Source of the DNA: an uncultured Mollicutes bacterium
GTDB lineage: Bacteria; Bacillota_I; Bacilli_A; RFN20; CAG-826
Assembly: GCA_900542595.1 (NCBI GenBank)
Contig: UQOB01000055.1
Span: 1-7,403 of the forward strand
Direction of reading: 5' to 3'
Length of the DNA: 7,403 bases
Below the pieces are notes generated by a model, which saw nothing but the letters and a program-made list of their open reading frames with translations, searched no databases and had not been told where the DNA came from. Positions 1 to 5,982 of this stretch are shown one piece after another (the stretch's first letter is position 1; the number at the start of each line of letters is the position of its first letter). Both the position numbers and the translations under genes were made by a program.

Positions 1-25
1 TATTATTGTAATTTACGAGTAGAAG

Positions 26-54
26 AAAGCAACCCCGTAGGGGTGTGCTTTTGC
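26..54 (+). terminator. Terminator-like hairpin at the left edge
   Basis: The arms AGCAACCCC and GGGGTGTGCT pair around a GTA loop at about 37-39, with one bulged G, and are followed by a short TTTT run. The short T run makes it a modest intrinsic terminator on the + strand. Just before it, one frame reads IIVIYE and stops at TAG (20-22). This could be the end of a + strand gene lying mostly outside the window, but six codons are too few to call. The hairpin could also act for leftward transcription, since the minus strand has a broken T-rich run after it. Confidence 0.55.
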
Positions 55-360
55 TCTGATAATTGAATAGAATACCGATATAAACAATTCTTTAGGCATC
101 TTTTTAAATTTTATAATCAATCATTAAAACTTTAACCTCTAATGATCTTGGCAAAATTGGCTATATTTTTTATTGTTCGCCTAAAAACACTCCTTAACAG
201 CGAATTATTATCATCATAATTAAATGATGAAATCTCATTATCATTTGCAAAAGGCCTATAAAATTAAAGATATTGATAAAAATTAATATCGAATAAATTA
301 CTAACGTTTTGCAACGATAAACAGGTTTTTGTGTCTTTAATTCAAAACTTCTAGAGCAAC
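55..360. other. AT-rich intergenic gap with no supported gene
   Basis: By hand count positions 61-360 are about 25% GC, against roughly 45-48% in the genes sampled here. No open frame of useful length with a ribosome binding site was seen on either strand. It lies between a hairpin at 26-54 and the operon terminator at 361-398, so it is probably the spacer between two converging transcripts. It contains a 7-bp inverted repeat (211-230) and a weaker one (GATATT at 269-274 with AATATC at 285-290). A small RNA or an AT-rich binding region cannot be excluded, but no consensus promoter was convincing. Confidence 0.6.
211..230. repeat. Short perfect inverted repeat in the AT-rich gap
   Basis: TCATCAT and ATGATGA are perfect 7-bp arms separated by six A/T bases. 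The spacing and symmetry would suit a dimeric regulator, but in 25% GC sequence such a repeat can arise by chance. No promoter or gene start lies beside it. Function is unknown. Confidence 0.3.
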
Positions 361-398
361 AAAAAAGGATTCATTTGTTCGATGAATCCTTGTTTTTT
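361..398 (-). terminator. Intrinsic terminator of the glgB-glgP-dUTPase-membrane protein operon
   Basis: AAGGATTCAT (365-374) pairs perfectly with ATGAATCCTT (382-391) around a seven-base loop. Read on the minus strand, the stem is followed by six U residues (complement of 361-366). On the + strand it is followed by GTTTTTT, so it may stop transcription in both directions. It begins 8-9 bases after the stop codon of the last minus-strand gene, as expected for the end of an operon. Confidence 0.85.
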
Positions 399-399
399 G

Positions 400-849
400 T
401 TATGCATCTGCGCTGAAGAGCTTCATATCGAGGAAGAAACTTCCGAGCGTTAACACCGATAGCCCGACCCCGATCATCAAGACCCAATGGAAGCCGACGA
501 TCCAGCCCATCATCGCGAGATAAAGGTAGCAGATGACGCTATACATGTAGAGCCAGAAGGTGGCTTTATCGTACTTCTCATCCTTCTTGTAATAGGTGAA
601 CATAACTAACAGTTTAAGAACGATTAGTAAGCCTGTCATACCGAAGAAGACGACAAAGGAGATTACTTCATTGTTCCACCCATGGTTTTGGAAGTAACTT
701 AAGAAGTTTTCCGGCTGCGTATCGAGCCCTAAAAGCGGAGCAAAAAGGAAGAGGATAATCGTTAAAATATAGACGAGCAAAAGGCCGAAACCAAAGAGCC
801 GTTTCTTACTGAAGAACTGATATTCTTCTTCGAATTTTTCTTCGTTCAT
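400..849 (-). CDS. Small four-helix membrane protein of unknown function
   Basis: The product is a 149-residue integral membrane protein that I do not recognise. Four hydrophobic segments are visible, at about residues 18-40, 62-86, 97-119 and 122-142. A charged N-terminus (MNEEKFEEEY) precedes the first, and a Lys/Asp/Glu-rich loop (about 88-95) lies between the second and third. No signal peptide cleavage site, catalytic motif or cofactor motif is apparent. The ATG overlaps the upstream dUTPase stop by one base (TAATG), and a good ribosome binding site (AAGGAG, 858-863) lies seven to eight bases before it, which supports this start and translational coupling. It is the last gene of the operon, just before the terminator. 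Position alone does not reveal a role. A link to sugar or glycogen metabolism is possible but not shown. Confidence 0.8.
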   Translation of the reverse strand: MNEEKFEEEYQFFSKKRLFGFGLLLVYILTIILFLFAPLLGLDTQPENFLSYFQNHGWNNEVISFVVFFGMTGLLIVLKLLVMFTYYKKDEKYDKATFWLYMYSVICYLYLAMMGWIVGFHWVLMIGVGLSVLTLGSFFLDMKLFSADA

Positions 850-1346
850 TAGTAGTTCTCCTTCTGCCGTTGATAATTGACCGCGAGTTTCTTTTTATAA
901 GCCTCGATGACTTCTTCGTTAGTAAAAGATAAGTAAGGCATGATATTTAAGAAACTCCCGAACGCGAGAGCGTAATCCTTGGGATCAAAACTCTTGGCAA
1001 AGTCAGTGATTAAACAATAGGTTTTTAAAAGCTGCGTGCTTAAGTCATGGCTCTCTTCTTTAATGACGTGGGAATAGCTTTCCACTCCCATCATCACACC
1101 TAAAGAAAGGAAGAAATGAAGACCATCACTAAACTCATCGAGGAGCCGGTCTTTTGTGTTCATTCCCTTGTTCGACCAGAACTTAAAGCACCGGGTCTCA
1201 TTCGCGAGTTCCCCGACCTCCACTAAAAGGGAAAGCACCCGTTCGACTTTGGTACTTTCGTACGTCACGTGGTGCTTTTCTTGGATGACTTTATCGAGGT
1301 CTTTTTGTAAGAGGAATAACTCGCTTAAATCTAGCGGCTTATTCAT
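849..1346 (-). CDS. Dimeric-type dUTPase (all-alpha NTP pyrophosphatase superfamily)
   Basis: The protein probably hydrolyses dUTP to dUMP and pyrophosphate, which keeps uracil out of DNA and supplies dUMP for dTMP synthesis. The sequence matches the all-alpha, MazG-related dimeric dUTPases and not the trimeric beta-type. It has LLVEVGELANETRCFKFWS near residues 40-58, giving the ExxE metal site, then LLDEFSDGLHF near 68-78, giving the ExxD site. The C-terminal AYKKKLAVNYQRQ resembles the family's final conserved block. Length, about 165 residues, is normal. Two adjacent ATGs exist (1349 and 1346). The GAAAGG ribosome binding site lies five bases from the second and only two from the first, so 1346 is preferred. 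The start lies inside the end of glgP (8-11 nt overlap), which implies coupled translation. Closely related all-alpha pyrophosphatases also act on dCTP or dUDP, so exact substrate range is inferred. Confidence 0.87.
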   Translation of the reverse strand: MNKPLDLSELFLLQKDLDKVIQEKHHVTYESTKVERVLSLLVEVGELANETRCFKFWSNKGMNTKDRLLDEFSDGLHFFLSLGVMMGVESYSHVIKEESHDLSTQLLKTYCLITDFAKSFDPKDYALAFGSFLNIMPYLSFTNEEVIEAYKKKLAVNYQRQKENY

Positions 1347-3765
1347 CATCGCCTTTCACCGCGATTTTCTGTAAGTGCCAGATATCCCGGTTATATTCTT
1401 CGATGGTGCGGTCGCTACTGAAGTGGCCGGCGTGGGCGATATTATGGATTGCCGCTTCCGCCCACTTCTTCTTATTTTGATAGAATTTATCGGCTTTTTC
1501 ACAAGCTTCACAATAGGAATCGAAGTCCTTTAAGATGAAGTATTGGTCGCCCCTATTCATGATTTCGTCAAAGATCATTTGGAAACGGTTGCCCTTATTG
1601 ATGGCCCACGGGCCATTGAAGAGGCTATCCATGACGTTTTTGATTCTGGTGTCGGAATTATAGACGTCCCAAGGATTATAGGTCCCGGTTCTCACGTATT
1701 CATTGACTTCGTCTTCCGTTAACCCGAAGATGACTTCGTTTTCTTTACCGGCGAGATCCGCGATTTCGATATTGGCCCCGTCTAAGGTTCCAAGCGTGAT
1801 CGCTCCGTTCATCATGAACTTCATGTTGCTGGTCCCGCTGGCTTCTTTTCCGGCCGTCGAGATTTGCTCACTGATATCGGTCGCTGGAATAATCTTTTCC
1901 GCCAGACTCACCCCGTAATTTTCCACGAAGACAATCTTCATGAACTTACTGGCTTCTTCGTCATTATTGATGACGTCCGCGACCGCTAAGATAAGTTCGA
2001 TAATTCGTTTCGCATATTCATAGCTCGGAGCCGCTTTCGCCCCAAAGATATAAGTATGCGGGGTCATCTTAAAGTTCGCAGGATCATTCTTAAACGCTTG
2101 GTAAAGGCTCATGATGTGGAAAATATTCATCAGTTGCCGTTTATAAGCGTGTAACCGTTTGATTTGGGTATCAAAGATACTGTCGGGATTGATTTCAATA
2201 CCGGTGGTATCTTGGATGTATTTCGCGAATTTGACCTTTTGATTATGTTTAATCTTTAAGAATTCTTTTTGGGTCGCCGCATCTTTCGCGAACTTATCAA
2301 ATTTGACGAGTTCATCGGGTTTAGTAATCCATTTGTTTTCAATTCTCGAAGTGATCAAATTGCTGAGTTCCGGGTTGGAATATAAGAGCCATCTTCTATG
2401 GGTCACCCCATTGGTCTTGTTATTGAATTTTTCCGGGAAGAGTTGATAGAAATATTTAAAGGTATAGTTCTCTAAGATATTGGTATGAATCTTCGCGACC
2501 CCATTGACACTGAAGGAAGCATAGATGGCCATGTTAGTCATATGGATTTGCCCATCTTTAATGATGGCCATTTGGTATTTCTCCCCGTCCCCAATGCCTT
2601 TTTCGGTGAGGTAGAGGTTAAATCTCCGGTTGATTTCTTCGATGATCATATAGACCCGGGGGAGTAAGTTTTGGACGTAGTTGACGGGCCATCTTTCTAA
2701 AGCTTCCGGCATGACCGTGTGGTTGGTGTAAGCAAAACACTTTTGAACCATCGCCCAAGCATCATCCCAGCCGTAACCGTATTCATCCATGAGAAGACGC
2801 ATAAGTTCCGGAATCGCTAAGATTGGGTGGGTGTCATTGAGTTGGAACATGTAATGTTCCGGGAGTTGGTCGAGCGTGCCATATCTCCGCATTTCCCCGC
2901 GGAGAACGCTTTGAAGACCAGCGCTGACTAAGAAATATTGTTGCCGAAGTCTTAAGAGCCGGCCGTGTTCGGTGCTGTCATCGGGGTAAAGACCGAAGCA
3001 GAGTTCCTTTAAGGTCGATAAATATTCGTTGAACGAACAATCGGTCGGAAGATTCTTTTCGCTCGGTTCCGCGGACCAAAGCCGTAAGGTATTAGCGACC
3101 CCGTTATGGTAACCGACGACACTGACGTCATAGGGAACCGCTCTAATGGCTCTGGCATTGACTAACCGAATAGCGTAGTTACCATCAGGTTTTAAATAAG
3201 TTTCCGCGTTGCCGTAGAACTTAACTTCCACCGCATGTTTCGGTTTTCTGACTTCAAAGACGAAGCCGTCGCTCAACCATTGGTCGGGAAGTTCGATTTG
3301 TTTTCCGTCGACAAATTTTTGGCGGAAGAAACCGTATTCATAACGGATAGTATTTCCGTGGAGAGCGTACCCAAGAGAAGCTGCGCTATCGAGGAAACAG
3401 GCAGCGAGCCGTCCTAAGCCACCATTTCCGAGCCCGGCGTCTTTTTCCATATCTTCCAGTTCATTGATATCGATGCCGAGTTCTTTAAGGCCATCACGGG
3501 CCACTTCATAAATCCCGAGGTTTTGCATATTGTTGAGAAGCAAACGGCCAATCAAGAATTCCATCGAGAAATAGATGCATTGTTTAATGCCTTTCTTGAG
3601 GATTTGTTCCCGGCAAGCCCGCCACTCATAACCGGCCCAGTCCCGGACCATTTCCCCTAAGATGTTATATCTTTCAGTGATGTGGCTATCAGAGACCGAA
3701 CGGCCATATTTTTCGCTTAAGCGTTTTTCAAATTCTTGTTTAAATTCTAATTTATTTGCAAACAT
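1339..3765 (-). CDS. glgP: Glycogen/maltodextrin phosphorylase (GT35)
   Basis: The enzyme removes glucose from the non-reducing ends of alpha-1,4-glucan chains with phosphate, releasing glucose-1-phosphate; it acts in the cytoplasm with pyridoxal phosphate. At 808 residues it has the full family length. Family blocks appear in order: the GLGNGGLGRLAACFLDS nucleotide/substrate loop (111-127), QLNDTHP (309-315), TNGVTHRRWL (451-460), KRLHAYKRQ (536-544) and the cofactor block EASGTSNMKFMMNG (641-654), whose Lys649 should form the Schiff base with pyridoxal phosphate. No obvious key residue is missing. A ribosome binding site (AGGAAGG, 3775-3781) sits nine bases before the ATG, 27 bases after the glgB stop, so the gene follows glgB in one transcript. 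The sequence cannot distinguish glycogen from maltodextrin as preferred substrate; adjacency to the branching enzyme favours glycogen. Confidence 0.97.
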   Translation of the reverse strand: MFANKLEFKQEFEKRLSEKYGRSVSDSHITERYNILGEMVRDWAGYEWRACREQILKKGIKQCIYFSMEFLIGRLLLNNMQNLGIYEVARDGLKELGIDINELEDMEKDAGLGNGGLGRLAACFLDSAASLGYALHGNTIRYEYGFFRQKFVDGKQIELPDQWLSDGFVFEVRKPKHAVEVKFYGNAETYLKPDGNYAIRLVNARAIRAVPYDVSVVGYHNGVANTLRLWSAEPSEKNLPTDCSFNEYLSTLKELCFGLYPDDSTEHGRLLRLRQQYFLVSAGLQSVLRGEMRRYGTLDQLPEHYMFQLNDTHPILAIPELMRLLMDEYGYGWDDAWAMVQKCFAYTNHTVMPEALERWPVNYVQNLLPRVYMIIEEINRRFNLYLTEKGIGDGEKYQMAIIKDGQIHMTNMAIYASFSVNGVAKIHTNILENYTFKYFYQLFPEKFNNKTNGVTHRRWLLYSNPELSNLITSRIENKWITKPDELVKFDKFAKDAATQKEFLKIKHNQKVKFAKYIQDTTGIEINPDSIFDTQIKRLHAYKRQLMNIFHIMSLYQAFKNDPANFKMTPHTYIFGAKAAPSYEYAKRIIELILAVADVINNDEEASKFMKIVFVENYGVSLAEKIIPATDISEQISTAGKEASGTSNMKFMMNGAITLGTLDGANIEIADLAGKENEVIFGLTEDEVNEYVRTGTYNPWDVYNSDTRIKNVMDSLFNGPWAINKGNRFQMIFDEIMNRGDQYFILKDFDSYCEACEKADKFYQNKKKWAEAAIHNIAHAGHFSSDRTIEEYNRDIWHLQKIAVKGDDE

Positions 3766-3792
3766 TCATTTCTTCCTTCCTAAATAAGAGGA

Positions 3793-5820
3793 TTATTTCG
3801 CGCTCTTTTTCGTGCGTTTCGCTGGCGCTTTTTTAGTTTTACTCGAAGTTTTCTTTTCTGTCACCTTTTTCTTAGTGCTAGTTGTGCTTTTTTTGGTAAC
3901 TTTCTTCGCTTTTTCCTCTTTGACTTCTTCTTTTTTAACTTCGACAGGTTTTTCGACCCTTCTCTTAAAGATCATCGCGGCGTAACTCCCGAGCTTGATC
4001 GATAAGTGGTGAGGTCGATCCTCAGGTCCCCAATCATAGCTTTGAAGAGGCGCCCCATTATATTGATTCCACCCGCCATAGATATCTTTATCGCTATTGA
4101 AGATTTCGTCGTAGATTCCGCCATTTAAGCAGCCGACTTCGTATCCTTCATAATAGTTCGGGGTCATGTTATAGACGAAGAGTAAATCGCTATCGCCGAC
4201 TTGCCGTTCAAAGGCGAAGACGCTTTGGCCGCTATTGTTGACCATGGTCCATTGGAAGTGAACGGGATTATATTCTTCCACCTTCATCGCGTCTTCCGCT
4301 TGATAGATGAGGTTTAGATCACGGAACATCCGGCAGATGCTATCGTGCTTGGGGAAGCTCTTAAGGAACCACGGCAATGAGCGGTTTTCATTCCATTCAT
4401 CGAAGGAAGCGAGTTCATTACCCATGAAGTTGAGTTTCTTCCCCGGGTGCCCGAATTGGTAGGTATAGAGGTTACGAAGAAGGGCGAACTTGGTATCGTA
4501 ATCCCCATACATCTTGTTGATTAAGGTCCCTTTCCCGTGGACCACTTCATCGTGGCTCAAAGGTAATAAGAAGTTTTCACTATAGAAATAGGCCATCGAG
4601 AAGGTGAGCTTATTATGTTCCCACTTCTTATAAATCGGGTCTTTCGCATAATACTTTAAGGTATCATTCATCCACCCGAGATCCCACTTATAATCGAAAC
4701 CTAAACCCCCGTATTCTAAGGGTTTGGTGACCCCTAAGAAGTCGGTCGAATCTTCCGCAATCATCATGACGTCGGGGTGTTCAAAGTGAATCTTCCCGTT
4801 TAACCGTTTGATGAATTCAGTGGCCCCAGTATTTTCGCCGTTAGCTTTATTTCCATCCCAGTAGACGATGTTACTGACCGCGTCCACCCGGATGCCGTCA
4901 AAATGGAAGTAACAGAGGAAATAGTTCATCGCGCTCATAAGGAAGCTTCGGACCGGATCTTTTCCTAAGTCAAATTGACAGCTCCCCCACGGGCTATAAG
5001 TGTGGGAGGGATCGCTATATTCATAGAGTTTACTGCCGTCGAATTCTCTTAAGGCATAGTAGTCAGTCGCAAAGTGAACCGGAGCGAAATCAAGGATGAC
5101 CCCTAAGCCCGCTTGGTGAAGGAGGTTCACGAATTGCATCAGTTGTTTTGGATTCCCGTACCGGCTATCGACACTGAAGAAACCGGTCGCTTGGTAACCC
5201 CAGCTCCCATCGAAGGGATATTGGGTAATCGGCATGATTTCCACGTGGGTGAAACCGAGACCTTTAACGTGGGCAATCAAGTCCGGTGCAATCTCTTCAT
5301 AAGAAGGATATCTATCACCGATTTTCCCTCTCCAGCTCCCTAAATGGAGTTCATAGATCGACATCGGTTTATCGAAATTCCGGTCTCTTTCATTCATCCA
5401 TTTTTGGTCGTTCCATGGGAAACCTTCAATATCATAAGTCCTCGAACAAGATTGGGGACGAAGTTCACTGTAGAACGCGAAGGGGTCGGCTTTATCGACA
5501 TATTCCCCCCGGCAGTTTTTAAAGTGATATTTATAACTTTGGTAGTCATGAAGATCAGGGACGAAAGTTTCCCACACCCCCGCTTCATCGATTTTGTTCA
5601 TTTTGTTAGCTCTCACGTCCCAGTTATTCCATTCCCCGATGACGCTGACATCGCTCGCTAAAGGAGCGTAGAGCCTGAACCACACCCCGTGGAGGGTCGC
5701 ACCTGGGGTCTTTCCCCCATCGCTGCTCGGAAGGGTGCAAGTTCCGAAATGAGCGCCGAAATAACGAAAACCATCAATCGACTGCCCCATTAAATAGTCG
5801 TACAGTAAGCCGTAAGCCAT
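3793..5820 (-). CDS. glgB: 1,4-alpha-glucan (glycogen) branching enzyme with lysine-rich C-terminal tail
   Basis: The enzyme cuts an alpha-1,4-glucan and rejoins the piece through an alpha-1,6 bond, making branched glycogen. The 675-residue protein has an N-terminal CBM48-like beta domain (about 41-130, with GVWFRLYAPLASDVSVIGEW), a GH13 barrel (about 150-515) and a C-terminal beta domain (to about 620). Visible GH13 residues are Asp313 in GIRVDAV (nucleophile), Glu356 in MIAEDS (acid/base) and Asp424 in LSHDEVVH (transition-state stabiliser). DFAPVHF (244-250) replaces the more usual DWVPxHF. The last 54 residues are a Lys/Glu/Thr/Ser tail outside the catalytic fold. The start at 5820 is chosen because TGAGGT (5828-5833) lies seven bases upstream and a promoter lies just beyond. 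An in-frame ATG at 6162 would run 180 bases antisense into ackA. First gene of its operon. Confidence 0.96.
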   Translation of the reverse strand: MAYGLLYDYLMGQSIDGFRYFGAHFGTCTLPSSDGGKTPGATLHGVWFRLYAPLASDVSVIGEWNNWDVRANKMNKIDEAGVWETFVPDLHDYQSYKYHFKNCRGEYVDKADPFAFYSELRPQSCSRTYDIEGFPWNDQKWMNERDRNFDKPMSIYELHLGSWRGKIGDRYPSYEEIAPDLIAHVKGLGFTHVEIMPITQYPFDGSWGYQATGFFSVDSRYGNPKQLMQFVNLLHQAGLGVILDFAPVHFATDYYALREFDGSKLYEYSDPSHTYSPWGSCQFDLGKDPVRSFLMSAMNYFLCYFHFDGIRVDAVSNIVYWDGNKANGENTGATEFIKRLNGKIHFEHPDVMMIAEDSTDFLGVTKPLEYGGLGFDYKWDLGWMNDTLKYYAKDPIYKKWEHNKLTFSMAYFYSENFLLPLSHDEVVHGKGTLINKMYGDYDTKFALLRNLYTYQFGHPGKKLNFMGNELASFDEWNENRSLPWFLKSFPKHDSICRMFRDLNLIYQAEDAMKVEEYNPVHFQWTMVNNSGQSVFAFERQVGDSDLLFVYNMTPNYYEGYEVGCLNGGIYDEIFNSDKDIYGGWNQYNGAPLQSYDWGPEDRPHHLSIKLGSYAAMIFKRRVEKPVEVKKEEVKEEKAKKVTKKSTTSTKKKVTEKKTSSKTKKAPAKRTKKSAK
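3796..3957 (-). other. Lysine-rich low-complexity tail of GlgB
   Basis: Codons 622-675 encode a stretch made almost entirely of Lys, Glu, Val, Thr, Ser and Ala, with about 21 lysines. The first part mixes Lys and Glu (VEVKKEEVKEEKAKK). The second is strongly basic with Thr/Ser and a final APAKRTKKSAK. The catalytic fold appears complete before it, ending near GSYAAMIFKRR. It is probably disordered. The coding DNA contains runs of seven and six A on the coding strand (3888-3894 and 3829-3834), a consequence of Lys codons and possible slippage spots. Confidence 0.85.
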
Positions 5821-5827
5821 ATCAAAT

Positions 5828-5833
5828 ACCTCA
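5828..5833 (-). promoter_or_regulatory. Ribosome binding site that fixes the glgB start
   Basis: TGAGGT on the minus strand lies seven bases before the ATG at 5820. No comparable site precedes the longer upstream in-frame ATG at 6162, which lies inside ackA on the other strand, so this motif decides the start. Confidence 0.75.
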
Positions 5834-5836
5834 CAA

Positions 5837-5888
5837 TTGCTAAAAAGACAATAGCACCTTTCCCCCTTTTTAGCAAGGCTAAAAGGGG
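5837..5888. repeat. Operator-like inverted repeats around the glg promoter
   Basis: TTGCTAAAAAG (5837-5847) and CTTTTTAGCAA (5866-5876) form a perfect 11-bp inverted repeat with an 18-bp spacer. A third partial copy, GGCTAAAAGGGG (5877-5888), faces the second; together these two give a near-palindrome CCCCTTTTTAGC/GCTAAAAGGGG with one extra T. The repeats cover the -35 box and the likely transcription start of the minus-strand promoter, with the -10 box between them. No T-run follows, so they do not look like a terminator, and most of the repeat lies upstream of the predicted transcript. A repressor operator is the likeliest reading. The regulator is unknown. Confidence 0.55.
5848..5876 (-). 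promoter_or_regulatory. Promoter of the glgB operon (sigma-A type, extended -10)
   Basis: On the minus strand TTGCTA (5871-5876) is followed after exactly 17 bases by TATTGT (5848-5853). TGC just before the -10 box gives the TGn extended -10 found in many Gram-positive promoters. Each box matches consensus at 4 of 6 positions. The start would fall near 5841, leaving a leader of about 20 bases containing the glgB ribosome binding site. Located by eye. Confidence 0.6.
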
Positions 5889-5932
5889 TAAAAATGGGAA
5901 GAAAAAAGATATCAAAAACAAGTGCTTTCGCC

Positions 5933-5961
5933 TTTAAAAAATCCTCTTTTCCTTTTATCAT
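5933..5961 (+). promoter_or_regulatory. Probable ackA promoter
   Basis: TTTAAA (5933-5938) and TATCAT (5956-5961) are spaced by 17 bases. The -10 box matches consensus at 5 of 6 positions and the -35 at 4 of 6. The predicted start near 5968 leaves a leader of about 15 bases with a GAAGGA ribosome binding site (5972-5977) five bases before the ATG. Confidence 0.5.
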
Positions 5962-5982
5962 AAACGGGAAAGAAGGAAACAT

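Noticed and set aside
142..219. 25-codon frame beginning MILAKLAIFFIVRLK, hydrophobic then basic, like a small type I toxin
   Set aside because: There is no ribosome binding site before the ATG and no clear promoter or antisense RNA partner. In AT-rich sequence such frames arise by chance.
1703..3417. Short + strand open frames of 60-71 codons antisense to glgP
   Set aside because: They lie within conserved phosphorylase codons, including the pyridoxal phosphate block, and show no features of real genes.
5113..5661. Several overlapping + strand open frames (76-105 codons) inside glgB
   Set aside because: They are antisense to GH13 catalytic codons, overlap one another, have no recognisable domains and no convincing ribosome binding sites.
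5863..5888. The CCCCTTTTTAGC/GCTAAAAGGGG near-palindrome as a transcription terminator
   Set aside because: No T-run follows on either strand and it overlaps the -35 box of a good promoter, so an operator is a better reading.
5918..5935. Possible CcpA (cre) site upstream of ackA, reading CGAAAGCACTTG on the minus strand
   Set aside because: The central CG of the cre consensus is CA here and the right arm fits poorly, so the match is too weak.
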